Positions 15,844-24,315 of a stretch of 64,000 nt of DNA are shown piece after piece (the first letter of the stretch is position 1; the number at the start of each line of letters is the position of its first letter). This stretch comes from JAFMDF01 sp965277445 (lineage in GTDB: Bacteria > Bacteroidota > Bacteroidia > Chitinophagales > Saprospiraceae): positions 682,001 to 746,000 of the forward strand of contig CBDICY010000050.1 of NCBI GenBank assembly GCA_965277445.1. Reading direction: 5' to 3'. The notes below the pieces were generated by a model. The model was not told the origin of the DNA, made no database searches, and saw only the letters and a program-made list of their open reading frames with translations. Made by a program: the position numbers and the translations under genes.

Positions 15844-17073
15844 ATGCTCCTACAACTAGCTTGGCGAAATATTTGGCGAAACAAACGAAGAACGCTCATT
15901 ACAATTAGCGCAATTGCTTTTAGTGTCTTTCTGTCTGCGTTCATGATTTCTTTAAACAAAGGTATTTTTGATTCAATGCTAAATGGAGCGATCGAGCAAT
16001 ATTTTGGTTATGCGCAAATTCATGGAATAGATTATTGGGAAGATAAAGTGATTGATAACTCTATTGAATTTAATGAAGTCTTACAAGCCATTCCTAAAAA
16101 AGTAACCGAAGTAGAAGACATTATTCCTAGAATAGAATCTTTTGCCTTAGCCTCTGCAAAGGAGTTAACTGCTGGTGCTTTTGTCATTGGCATTGACCCA
16201 GTAAAGGAAAATACATTAACCAACATTGAAGCAAAATTAGTCCAAGGCACTTATTTAAAAACCAATCAAAATTCGGTCATTATTGCAGAAGGCTTAGCCG
16301 AAAAATTAAAATTGCAATTAAACGATACGCTGGTCTTACTCTCTCAAGGTTATCATGGCGTCAATGCCGCAGGAAAATATCCGATTCAAGGCATTTTTAA
16401 AATGGGTTTGCCAGATTTGAATAAATCCCTAGTCTATATGCCTATTAAAACGGCAGCTTATTTTCTAGGTGCAGAAGGTCGAGCAACGACTTTAGTTTTA
16501 AAGATAGATCATCCAAAGATTGTTCCGCAGGCAATCGCCAATGTCCAAAAATATATACCTATAGACCAAAAATATGCCTTAAAAAGTTGGCAAGAATTAA
16601 TGCCTGAATTAGTAGAAACAAGGCAATTAAAAGAAGGAGGCAATTATATATTTATAGGTATTTTATACTTGCTCATTTCGTTTGCTATTTTCGGTACTAT
16701 CCTCATGATGACCAAAGAACGAAGTTATGAATTTGGGGTCTTAACAGCGATTGGGATGCGCCGTAAAAAACTCTTTGCTGTAGTCTGGTTAGAAACGGTG
16801 ATGGTCGCAATTGTTGGTACCATCGCTGGTATTCTAATGAGTATGCCCTTGGTGTACTACCTCAAAGTCCAACCTTTAACCGTTGAGATGATGGGGAAAG
16901 AAGCCGCCGCCGCTTATGAGAAATTTGGCTTACAAAATGCCTTACCCGCAACTTTTGAATTATCCATTTTTTTATATCAAGCTTTGATTATCTTTTTGAT
17001 TACAAGCGTTTTAGCTATTTATCCTTTGTTTAAAATTATGCGTTTGAAGCCGGTGGAAGCGATGAGAAATTGA
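15844..17073 (+). CDS. LolC/E-like ABC permease (first of a tandem pair)
   Basis: An N-terminal helix with WRNIWRNKRRTLITI, a large MacB_PCD-type periplasmic domain, then an FtsX domain with three helices in the last 150 residues (YLLISFAIFGTILMMTKERS and onward). The length (409) matches LolC/E. The protein is strongly similar along its length to the next gene product, including YGYAQ/FGYAQ and GILMSMPLVYYL/GILMSIPIVYYL segments, so the two arose by tandem duplication. They could form a heterodimer with the ATPase at 19829. It is separated from neighbours only by repeat hairpins. Confidence 0.9.
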   Translation: MLLQLAWRNIWRNKRRTLITISAIAFSVFLSAFMISLNKGIFDSMLNGAIEQYFGYAQIHGIDYWEDKVIDNSIEFNEVLQAIPKKVTEVEDIIPRIESFALASAKELTAGAFVIGIDPVKENTLTNIEAKLVQGTYLKTNQNSVIIAEGLAEKLKLQLNDTLVLLSQGYHGVNAAGKYPIQGIFKMGLPDLNKSLVYMPIKTAAYFLGAEGRATTLVLKIDHPKIVPQAIANVQKYIPIDQKYALKSWQELMPELVETRQLKEGGNYIFIGILYLLISFAIFGTILMMTKERSYEFGVLTAIGMRRKKLFAVVWLETVMVAIVGTIAGILMSMPLVYYLKVQPLTVEMMGKEAAAAYEKFGLQNALPATFELSIFLYQALIIFLITSVLAIYPLFKIMRLKPVEAMRN

Positions 17074-17075
17074 GG

Positions 17076-17168
17076 AGAAAAGGTACAAAGGTTTAAAGGT
17101 TACGAGGTTTCATAAGGCCTTGTTACCTTGTTACCTTGTAACCTTGTAACCTTGTAACCTTGTAACCT
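17076..17168. repeat. Tandem-repeat hairpin, word TTGTAACC / GGTTACAA
   Basis: The right arm has five near-perfect 8-bp units (TTGTTACC, then TTGTAACC). The left arm has AGGTACAAAGGTTTAAAGG. It fills the gap between the paired permease genes. Confidence 0.85.
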
Positions 17169-17175
17169 ATAAATA

Positions 17176-18402
17176 ATGATACTACAACTAGCATGGCGAA
17201 ATATTTGGCGGAATAAAAGAAGAACGCTTATCACCATTGGTGCAGTCGCCTTTGCAGTCTTCTTAGCGTCTTTTATGCGCTCTTTCCAAAAGGGCATTTG
17301 GGATTCGGTGATAGATGGGGCGGTTAATCAATTCTATGGGTACGCACAAGTACATGCCGATGGGTATTGGGATGACCAGACGTTAGATAACTCCATGGAG
17401 TTAGATACGCAATTAAATGCTTTGCCTCAATCGGTTAATTTAATAGAAGATGTAGTCCCCAGAATTGAATCTTTTGCTTTGGCTTCTAGTGGCGATTTGA
17501 CGGCAGGTGTTTTTGTTTTGGGTATTGATCCTGTGAAGGAAAATGCGATGACACAAATTGCCGATAAAATTATTATGGGTTCTTATTTAAATCCAATGGA
17601 TGAAGCCGTGGTAGTCGCAAGTGGTGTCGCCAAAAAACTAGGACTAGCCTTAAACGATACCATTATCTTGATTTCTCAAGGCTACCATGGCATGAATGCA
17701 GCAGGCAAATATCCCATCAAAGGCATTTTTGAATTAGGTATTCCTGACTTAAATAAACGCTTATTACTATTACCTATTAAAGCAGCTGAATCTCTTTATG
17801 GTGCAGAAGGTCGAGCCACTACTTTAATTTTAAAAATAAATGATCGAAAAGATGTTTCCGCAGTTATCGCTGCTACAACTCAACAATTACCAACTGATAA
17901 ATATGAAATCTTAGAATGGCAAGAATTGATGCCCGAATTGGTAGAAGCTCGCTTATTAGACGAAGCTGGCGGTTTCATAATCATTGGCATTTTATATTTA
18001 CTCATTACCTTCGCCATTTTTGGAACTATCTTGATGATGACCAAAGAACGGAGCTATGAATTTGGGGTATTAACGGCTATCGGCATGCGCAGAGGGAAGT
18101 TATTTGGCGTCATTTGGTTCGAAACAATTATCGTCGCCATGCTAGGTGCAATTGTTGGCATTTTAATGAGTATCCCAATTGTCTATTATTTACATGTCAA
18201 CCCAATTCCAGCAGCAGCAATGGGCGCAGAAGCCGCAGAAGCCTTTGAAAAATTTGGCATTAGTGGCGATTTACCCACCGCTTTTGACATGCCTACTTTT
18301 TTCCTTCAAGCAATAATTATTTTTTTGATCACTAGTATATTGGCGATATATCCTTGGACAACGATTATGAAATTAAAACCTATAGACGCAATGAGAGGGT
18401 AA
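17176..18402 (+). CDS. LolC/E-like ABC permease (second of a tandem pair)
   Basis: This 408-residue protein has the same architecture as the preceding permease: N-terminal WRNIWRNKRRTLITIGAVAF helix, periplasmic MacB_PCD-type domain and C-terminal FtsX domain with TKERSYEFGVLTAIGMRRGK. Conserved blocks with its neighbour run from end to end, including VVPRIESFALASSGDLTAGV and the Ala/Glu-rich AAEAFEKFG segment before the last helix. The pair is likely to make a two-permease complex with the shared ATPase, as LolC and LolE do. Confidence 0.9.
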   Translation: MILQLAWRNIWRNKRRTLITIGAVAFAVFLASFMRSFQKGIWDSVIDGAVNQFYGYAQVHADGYWDDQTLDNSMELDTQLNALPQSVNLIEDVVPRIESFALASSGDLTAGVFVLGIDPVKENAMTQIADKIIMGSYLNPMDEAVVVASGVAKKLGLALNDTIILISQGYHGMNAAGKYPIKGIFELGIPDLNKRLLLLPIKAAESLYGAEGRATTLILKINDRKDVSAVIAATTQQLPTDKYEILEWQELMPELVEARLLDEAGGFIIIGILYLLITFAIFGTILMMTKERSYEFGVLTAIGMRRGKLFGVIWFETIIVAMLGAIVGILMSIPIVYYLHVNPIPAAAMGAEAAEAFEKFGISGDLPTAFDMPTFFLQAIIIFLITSILAIYPWTTIMKLKPIDAMRG

Positions 18403-18521
18403 GTCAATGAGATTAATGAGTATTTGAGTTAATGAGGTAAACAAGCAACCGAAATTCTCATCACCTCATAATTCCCATCATCTCATTCACTCACAAGCTT
18501 ATCACCTTATAAACTCATAAA
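18403..18521. repeat. Tandem-repeat hairpin, word about TTAATGAG / CTCATCA
   Basis: The left arm has AATGAGATTAATGAGTATTT. The right arm has CTCATCACCTCAT and CATCATCTCATTCACTC. It sits between the second and third permease genes. Confidence 0.75.
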
Positions 18522-18522
18522 T

Positions 18523-19737
18523 ATGCTTTTTCAAATAGCGTGGCGAAATATCTGGCGAAATAAAATCCGAAGCTTAGTCGTAATTGGCTCGGTCTTAATT
18601 GGCGTTTGGTCTATTCTCTTTATAGTGGCTTTTTCATCTGCTATGGTTGGTGGCTATGTCAAAAATGCCATTCAGAATGAAACGTCTCATTATCAATTGC
18701 ATCATCCTAGTTTTGTAGAAGATAAGGATGTAAAATTTACTATTGATGATCCGACTGCCGTTTTAGCCAAAGTGAAGGAAACTGAATCCGTCAAAGCGGC
18801 TACTTTACGAACAGTAGTGAGTGGAATGGTGCGCAGTTCTAGAGGCGCTAGAGGCATTACCATTCGAGGAGTTGATCCAGCACAAGAAAGTTTGGTCACT
18901 AGTTTTGATAGTAAAATGATAGAAGGCAAATATTTTACGGAAGGTCGAAAGAATGAAATTATTATCAGTCAAAAAATTGCTGAGAAACTAAAATTAAAAC
19001 TGCGTAAAAAGGTCGTCTTACAATTTCAAGATTTAAATAAAGATATTGTCGCAGGGGCTTTTAGAATTGTCGGAATTTATAAAACGGGGAATACTATTTT
19101 TGATGAAAGTATGGTGGCAGTCAAAAGAACAGACTTAAATAAATTGATGGCAAAAGAAGGCATTGCCCACGAAGTCGCCGTTCTATTGGATAAAAAAGAA
19201 GATTTGGTATCAACTGGCGATGCGTTGGAAGCTAGTTTTCCCAATCTGCTCGTAGAAAACTATCGCGAGATTTCACCAGAAACCCAATTATACGAATCTC
19301 AAATTGATATTTCCGCCACCATTTTTACGACCATTTTTATGTTGGCACTCATCTTCGGAATTATTAATACCATGCTAATGGCAGTCTTAGAAAGAAATCG
19401 AGAATTAGGTATGCTGATGGCAGTCGGTATGAATAAAAGCAAAGTCTTTACAATGATTGTCTTAGAAACTTTATTATTAGGTATCATTGCCGCCCCAATT
19501 GGTTTATTCCTAGGTTGGGCAACTATCCAATATTTTGGTGGACAAGGCATAGATTTAGGCGCTTTCTCTGCGAGTATGGAACAGTTTGGTTTATCCACAA
19601 AAATATATACCGAATTACCAACTAAATATTATTGGTCTTTAGCTATCTCTGTTTTGATTACCGCTTTGATTGGGTCTTTGTATCCAGCTTGGAAGGCAAT
19701 TGGACTGAGACCTGTGGAGGCTATTCGGAAGATATAA
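18523..19737 (+). CDS. FtsX-domain ABC permease (third in the operon)
   Basis: This 404-residue permease starts MLFQIAWRNIWRNKIRSLVV, like the two before it, but is more distant in the periplasmic domain (for example TLRTVVSGMVRSSRGARG). Its FtsX part has three helices with ALIFGIINTMLMAVLERNRE and the usual SLYPAWKAIGLRPVEAIRK end. It may replace one of the pair in an alternative complex or handle a different step. It is followed by the ATPase gene after a repeat hairpin. Confidence 0.9.
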   Translation: MLFQIAWRNIWRNKIRSLVVIGSVLIGVWSILFIVAFSSAMVGGYVKNAIQNETSHYQLHHPSFVEDKDVKFTIDDPTAVLAKVKETESVKAATLRTVVSGMVRSSRGARGITIRGVDPAQESLVTSFDSKMIEGKYFTEGRKNEIIISQKIAEKLKLKLRKKVVLQFQDLNKDIVAGAFRIVGIYKTGNTIFDESMVAVKRTDLNKLMAKEGIAHEVAVLLDKKEDLVSTGDALEASFPNLLVENYREISPETQLYESQIDISATIFTTIFMLALIFGIINTMLMAVLERNRELGMLMAVGMNKSKVFTMIVLETLLLGIIAAPIGLFLGWATIQYFGGQGIDLGAFSASMEQFGLSTKIYTELPTKYYWSLAISVLITALIGSLYPAWKAIGLRPVEAIRKI

Positions 19738-19740
19738 GGA

Positions 19741-19826
19741 AGAAGAAATGGGAGGTAATTACTTCGTGTTATTAGAAATTATTAATAACCTCTAATAACA
19801 TCAAATAACTTTTAATAACATCAACA
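19741..19826. repeat. Tandem-repeat hairpin, word about TAATAACATC
   Basis: GTTATTAGAAATTATT pairs with AATAACCTCTAATAAC with two mismatches. AATAAC-type words then continue three times towards the ATPase start. Confidence 0.75.
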
Positions 19827-19828
19827 TT

Positions 19829-20512
19829 ATGACCGTCATAAAAGCAAGCAATTTAACTAAAACATACAACCCTGATAAAATTCCTGTTCGTGCCTTAAGA
19901 GGTGTTGATTTGGCAATTAAAAAAGGAGAATTTACCGCCATTGTTGGCCCATCAGGTTCTGGTAAAACGACTTTATTAAATATCATTGGTGGCTTAGACC
20001 GACCAACTGCAGGGGAAGTAGCAGTCGGAGGTAAAGACATCTCTCAGTTATCTGATAATCAGTTAATTGATTTCAGAAAAGATAATATTGGTTTTGTCTT
20101 TCAAGCTTATAATTTGATTCCTGTATTAACCGCAAAAGAAAATGTAGAATTTGTCATGGTCTTACAAAATCGACCAAAAGCAGAACGAGATAAACGAGCG
20201 GAATCCTTGTTAACGGCTGTTGGCATCGCCGACAAAATGGACAAGCGACCAAGTGAGTTATCTGGTGGGCAGCAGCAAAGAGTCGCCGTTGCTAGAGCCT
20301 TAGCTTCTAAACCTGCTTTTATCTTAGCAGATGAACCGACTGCGAATCTAGATTCCGAATCTACCGCTGGTTTATTGGATATGATGGCTACCATGAATCA
20401 AGAAGAAAACATCACTTTTGTTTTTTCTACCCATGACCAACGTGTGATTGACCGTGCTAGACGAGTGGTGACTTTAGTAGATGGTAAAATTATGAGTGAT
20501 GAACGAAGGTAG
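19829..20512 (+). CDS. ABC transporter ATP-binding protein, LolD-like
   Basis: This 227-residue ATPase has Walker A GPSGSGKTT (about residues 39-47), Q-loop VFQAYN, signature LSGGQQQRVAVARAL, Walker B FILADEPTANLD and an H-loop in STHDQR. The LLNIIGGLDRPTAGEV segment is characteristic of the LolD/MacB group. It is the only ATPase in the operon and should energise the three permeases. Its last codons overlap the possible ATG start of the beta-barrel gene at 20496, giving possible translational coupling. Confidence 0.95.
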   Translation: MTVIKASNLTKTYNPDKIPVRALRGVDLAIKKGEFTAIVGPSGSGKTTLLNIIGGLDRPTAGEVAVGGKDISQLSDNQLIDFRKDNIGFVFQAYNLIPVLTAKENVEFVMVLQNRPKAERDKRAESLLTAVGIADKMDKRPSELSGGQQQRVAVARALASKPAFILADEPTANLDSESTAGLLDMMATMNQEENITFVFSTHDQRVIDRARRVVTLVDGKIMSDERR

Positions 20513-21800
20513 GTTACAGTTGCCAGTTGTCGGTTGTCGGTTGTCGGTTGTCAGTTGCCAGTTAGCCATTTATCAACAGTTTACCAAAATTTCAAAACCT
20601 GCTAAAAGGCTTCAATTTTTGCAAGGTCTTCTCCCCCGCTGGCGGGAGCTGGGGGGGGGAATTTTGTTGACCTTAATCTTAGCCACTACCCTATCCGCCC
20701 AAGACACCAAAGAAAAAAATTGGACTATCCAAGGCTATACTAAGTCCTTACAAAGCTTATTTCAAATCAACGTACCTGGTTTGGGCAAGCAAAGCATCTC
20801 CGATAATTTCTTGCACAATCGCCTTAATTTCAACTGGTATCCATCTGATAATTGGACGTTTAAAGCAGGCTTAAGAACCCGTTTTTTCTTTGGGGAATTT
20901 TCAAGGAATCAACCCAATTTTAAAACCAATTTGGATGAAGGTGGCAATGACGTTTTAAATTTAACCCTACTAAACGTTGGCGAAAAAGCTATTCTACATA
21001 GCTATTTAGATCGAGCCTATTTTCAATACAATAAGGACAAGTTAGAGATACGGTTTGGGCGACAGCGCATTAATTGGGGCATCAATACTGTATGGAATCC
21101 CAATGATTTATTCAATGCGTTTACTTTCACAGATTTCGATTATGAAGAACGTCCGGGGTCAGATGCTTTGCGGATTCAGTATTATATTGGCTATGCTGGT
21201 AGTATTGAATTGGCCATTAAAGCTTTTGATAATACTAATGAAATAGTCGTTGCCAGTTTGTATAAATTCAATAAATGGAATTATGATTTTCAAATCTTGG
21301 CAGGTTGGAGTCAGAAAGATATGGTATTAGGTGGTGGTTGGGCAGGCAGTATTAAAGATTGGGGCTTTAAAGGAGAATTTAGTTGGTTTAATTCGACTAT
21401 TGATGAGGTCGCTAATAATTTTGCGGCCACTTTGAGCGTCGATTATGCTTTTGAAAATAGTTTATTTGTTTCCAGCGGTTTGTTGTATAATGAAGCAGGG
21501 ACAAGTACCAATGCTGGCAACATCTTTAATTTTGAATTGTCTGCTCGGAATTTATATCCTTATAAATGGTCGATTTTCACTTCCGCAGGTTTTCCAATCA
21601 CGCCTTTGTTCACCGCCAATATTGCCCTCATTTATTCACCCATTAGTGGCCATCCATTGTTTTTAACGCCTACATTTACTTACTCTTTAGGACAAAATTT
21701 AGATGTGGATTTTGTGAGTCAAATTATTTTACAAGATACTGCGGAAAGATATGGGAGTGATCTTCAAGCTTATTTTTTGCGGGTGAAGTGGAGTTATTAA
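20496..21800 (+). CDS. Outer-membrane beta-barrel protein; start uncertain
   Basis: From about 20661 the frame gives a hydrophobic signal core (ILLTLILATTLSAQ) followed by alternating aromatic beta strands and a C-terminus YFLRVKWSY ending in an aromatic residue, as in outer-membrane barrels. The segments FGRQRINWGINTVWNPND and SGHPLFLTPTFTYSLGQNLD suggest a porin-like export barrel. The only ATGs are at 20496/20499, upstream of a tandem-repeat arm and a G9 tract, so the first 55 residues are repeat-derived. Alternatively translation starts at TTG 20663 or 20666. As last gene of the operon it is the likely outer-membrane end of the transport path (inference). Confidence 0.8.
   Translation: MMNEGRLQLPVVGCRLSVVSCQLAIYQQFTKISKPAKRLQFLQGLLPRWRELGGGILLTLILATTLSAQDTKEKNWTIQGYTKSLQSLFQINVPGLGKQSISDNFLHNRLNFNWYPSDNWTFKAGLRTRFFFGEFSRNQPNFKTNLDEGGNDVLNLTLLNVGEKAILHSYLDRAYFQYNKDKLEIRFGRQRINWGINTVWNPNDLFNAFTFTDFDYEERPGSDALRIQYYIGYAGSIELAIKAFDNTNEIVVASLYKFNKWNYDFQILAGWSQKDMVLGGGWAGSIKDWGFKGEFSWFNSTIDEVANNFAATLSVDYAFENSLFVSSGLLYNEAGTSTNAGNIFNFELSARNLYPYKWSIFTSAGFPITPLFTANIALIYSPISGHPLFLTPTFTYSLGQNLDVDFVSQIILQDTAERYGSDLQAYFLRVKWSY
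20515..20566. repeat. Single-arm tandem repeat, word CGGTTGT
   Basis: The words CAGTTGT, CGGTTGT (three times) and CAGTTGC form one arm only. The repeat lies inside the 5' part of the barrel reading frame and near the ATPase stop. Confidence 0.8.
20629..20660. repeat. GC-rich palindromic element ending in a G9 tract
   Basis: CTCCCCCGCTGGCGGGAG is followed by CT and nine G (20651-20659). Such GC-rich sequence is very unusual in this AT-rich window. It sits immediately before the predicted signal-peptide core of the barrel protein. Confidence 0.7.
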
Positions 21801-21803
21801 AGC

Positions 21804-21849
21804 GTAAGAAAGGCTAGTCTAAACATTGATTTAAACTAACCTTTCTTAC
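21804..21849. terminator. Hairpin between convergent genes
   Basis: GTAAGAAAGGCTAGT pairs with ACTAACCTTTCTTAC with one wobble around a 16-base loop. It follows the barrel stop codon and faces the lipoprotein gene on the other strand, with only weak T-runs. Confidence 0.65.
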
Positions 21850-21861
21850 TAGTAAAAGTAT

Positions 21862-22269
21862 TTATTCTACCTTAAAATATTTATGTTTTACAATCCCTTC
21901 ATCTGTTAGGAATTCATTAATGAATGAAGCATTATTGAATTCTACTGGCTTTATAGTTCTCCAAATAGGGTCGTATATTTCAATAATACTATCTTGATTT
22001 AAAATATTATAGGTATCAGAAGAAAATAGGTCTTTACAATCCCAAACTTGAACAAATGTACTATCTGAATTAAAATTCATACTTAGAAAAGGAGGAGTAA
22101 TAAAACGCCATTCCTCCTCCACATTATTGATTGCATCAAAGGTTTCCCTTAATTCCCATTTACCTATAATCGCTTCCCGAAACGTTAGTGGGTTTACTTC
22201 TTCTTTAGAGCAACTGTAACTGAGAGGCAATAAAATAATGCAACTAATAAGTAATTTTGTTCTTTTCAT
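21862..22269 (-). CDS. Small lipoprotein, paralogue of the next gene
   Basis: A lipoprotein signal (LPLSYSC, lipobox Cys near residue 20) precedes about 115 residues with FREAIIGKWELRETFD, then WRFITPPFLSMNFNSDSTF and a C-terminal EGIVKHKYFKVE. The IGKWE start and the beta-strand pattern resemble small lipocalin-like lipoproteins of Bacteroidota. Its neighbour at 22276 shares the same framework (SCSKE, IIGKWE, TPP.LSMNF/TPPYQSLNF, KHKYFKV/RHKYYKV). Together they follow a secreted metalloprotease gene in one operon. A role as inhibitor or chaperone for that protease is speculative. Confidence 0.75.
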   Translation of the reverse strand: MKRTKLLISCIILLPLSYSCSKEEVNPLTFREAIIGKWELRETFDAINNVEEEWRFITPPFLSMNFNSDSTFVQVWDCKDLFSSDTYNILNQDSIIEIYDPIWRTIKPVEFNNASFINEFLTDEGIVKHKYFKVE

Positions 22270-22275
22270 ATACGA

Positions 22276-22686
22276 TCAATTAACCTTGTAGTATTTATGT
22301 CTTAATACTCCTTCATCATTCCCAATAAAAGTTAGGGTAAATGAATCATTTGTGAACGCTTCTGGTTTCAGAATTTGTGTAAAAACGGTAGTAATGGTAA
22401 TGGTACTATCTGTGTCTGAAACAGTAAAAGTTCCTTCGTCTAAAATAATTGAACAATCTCTAATAAGCGTATAACTTCCATCTTCCTCAAAATTTAAACT
22501 TTGATAAGGAGGGGTTAAATTGTGCCACTCTAAGTCCTGAAACCTCACTCGATCAACTGCTTCTCTCCATTCCCATTTTCCTATGATTGATTCGCTAAAA
22601 AGAAGAAGTTTGACAGGCTCTTTGGAACAACTAAAATTTAAATTAATAACAATAAAACCAATAAAAAACAGTTGTAATAACCTCAT
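22276..22686 (-). CDS. Small lipoprotein, coupled to the protease gene
   Basis: The signal peptide ends in NLNFSCSK, a lipobox, so the mature protein should be lipid-anchored. The remaining 115 residues carry FSESIIGKWEWREAVD, LTPPYQSLNFEEDGSY and a final EGVLRHKYYKVN, matching the paralogue downstream. Its ATG overlaps the protease stop codon as ATGA (22683-22686), so the two are probably translationally coupled. The fold is likely a small beta-barrel. I do not recognise a named function. Confidence 0.78.
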   Translation of the reverse strand: MRLLQLFFIGFIVINLNFSCSKEPVKLLLFSESIIGKWEWREAVDRVRFQDLEWHNLTPPYQSLNFEEDGSYTLIRDCSIILDEGTFTVSDTDSTITITTVFTQILKPEAFTNDSFTLTFIGNDEGVLRHKYYKVN

Positions 22687-24281
22687 ATTTTTATAAATTT
22701 TATAGTTTCAGTTTTATTTGAAGTTGTTAATTTAAGGTAGTATATTCCAACCGTTAATTTAGATACATCTATGGTAACTTTATCTTCATTTCCTAGTAAA
22801 TTATTAATCGCTAATTTATATCCGCTTCCACTAAGCAACTCAACTTTTTGAACTTGATGTTTCAATAGATTTAAATTTATCTCGTTATCTACAGGATTTG
22901 GATATAACTTTAATCTACCAATATCGCTTTTTAAATCCAAACGAAGATCAACTGGAGGTTCTTGATTCAATAGGTTATAATTTTCGCAGATAAAATTTTG
23001 AACTAATCGTTTATTATCAACATTAGAGCCACCAATATGAAACCCATTATAGTAAGCCAAAAATTCTGAGAATCGTAAAATTCTAGAGGATGTTGCATTT
23101 GCATTTGGATTTGAACCTCCTTGTAAAAAGGTAGCCATTACAGTTTTATCCTCATTTCCGAGGGTAAAAATCTTACCTTTACCGCATATAGGTTCAGGAT
23201 CTTGAGCAGCATCATGTCTCGCTCCAAACAAATGCCCAACTTCATGAGCATAAACTAATCTTGGTACCCAAATCGCAGCAAGATTAACAACAGCCACGTT
23301 ACAATCAGGCTGTAGTCCACCATTAGCGTTATAAGGTGTACAGTTAACCGTGCCATTGGCAGAGCCAAAAGAAAAATAAGTACATAAAACTATCTTGTCA
23401 TAACCTCTTCTTGCTAAGTTAGCTTTAGCGTAATCATTAAAATCATCCGCAGCAACGCTTATATTGGAACTAGTAGGGGTATAATTCCCTATATTTTCAT
23501 CAACAATCGTTAGATTTGGAGCTCCAATACCACTATTTTGCAGCGTATTAATAAAAGTGGCTCTAACAATTGCCACAAAAAAACCTGCAGCAATCGTATT
23601 CCCATTATTTAATGCCAAAATCATATCAATATCTGCCTGAGGGTAGGCATTAATAATCTTCCAAGCATTAGAACAACTTGAAGGAGGACTATCGCAAATA
23701 CCAGTTGCACTAAAATTATTAAAGTCTGAATTTGTTTCTCCTTCTTGGTTTGATTTACTTATTGCCGCACAAGAAGTTTCTGAAAAATAATCAAAATTAG
23801 ATTTTCTTAATACACCATATTCTTTGTTAACAGGTAGAATATCATAGCCTTGTCCGTTAAATTGAAAAAAACCACCGATTGCTCCATCATCATCTTTCAG
23901 TAAAAAAAAATTCCCTTCCTTGCGAGGACCGTAAATAGTACCTCCCCAAAGTGTATAATTAACCTTCCCGAAAAGTGTCCCTTTTATCTCTGTGATATGT
24001 TCAGATTTCAATTTTAATGTTGACCTTACATCAGGTAAATCAAATTGTAATTCAATCTGATCAGTCGTCTTAAAATCATTAAAATTAATTACCCATCCCT
24101 CGACAATTTGAGGTTGTTCTTTAGTATCTATCAATTTGTTAATAGTAGCCGCATCCTCAGAAGTGATTGTTTCGGATAATTCTACAATTCTAAAGAGCGT
24201 TTCTTGTGAGTAGGCTGTTGTGGCGAATAGAATAGAATAGAATAAATTCGTTTCATGATGTTTTGGTTTAAACAAAAGCAT
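22683..24281 (-). CDS. Secreted metzincin metalloprotease with T9SS sorting domain
   Basis: The catalytic motif HEVGHLFGARHD (about residues 346-357) is the zinc-binding HExxHxxGxxHD of M12B-like metzincins, with a downstream MATFL that fits a Met-turn. The last 75 residues are a type A T9SS domain (LKLYPNPVDNEINLN, then GIYYLKLTTSN). The annotated start gives MLLFKPKHHETNLFYSILF, a poor signal peptide. ATG at 24254-24256 would give MKRIYSILF, a good one, but a (TATTC)4 repeat puts it out of frame; three or six copies would restore it. So the gene may be phase-variable. Two small lipoproteins follow, the first by ATGA overlap. TAGATTTA (24308-24315) may be the -7 element. Confidence 0.85.
   Translation of the reverse strand: MLLFKPKHHETNLFYSILFATTAYSQETLFRIVELSETITSEDAATINKLIDTKEQPQIVEGWVINFNDFKTTDQIELQFDLPDVRSTLKLKSEHITEIKGTLFGKVNYTLWGGTIYGPRKEGNFFLLKDDDGAIGGFFQFNGQGYDILPVNKEYGVLRKSNFDYFSETSCAAISKSNQEGETNSDFNNFSATGICDSPPSSCSNAWKIINAYPQADIDMILALNNGNTIAAGFFVAIVRATFINTLQNSGIGAPNLTIVDENIGNYTPTSSNISVAADDFNDYAKANLARRGYDKIVLCTYFSFGSANGTVNCTPYNANGGLQPDCNVAVVNLAAIWVPRLVYAHEVGHLFGARHDAAQDPEPICGKGKIFTLGNEDKTVMATFLQGGSNPNANATSSRILRFSEFLAYYNGFHIGGSNVDNKRLVQNFICENYNLLNQEPPVDLRLDLKSDIGRLKLYPNPVDNEINLNLLKHQVQKVELLSGSGYKLAINNLLGNEDKVTIDVSKLTVGIYYLKLTTSNKTETIKFIKI
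24225..24244 (-). repeat. Pentanucleotide repeat (TATTC)4 in a signal-peptide region
   Basis: Four perfect copies read as GAATA on the plus strand. On the coding strand three copies encode YSILF, so any change not divisible by three copies shifts the reading frame relative to the ATG at 24256. Confidence 0.9.
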
Positions 24282-24315
24282 ACCACCCTTAACTTTAACA
24301 GTTTAAGTAAATCTA

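Noticed and set aside
24281..24281. Protease gene as a plain pseudogene
   Set aside because: The long frame is intact to the T9SS domain and only the start region is affected by the repeat, which fits variation better than decay.
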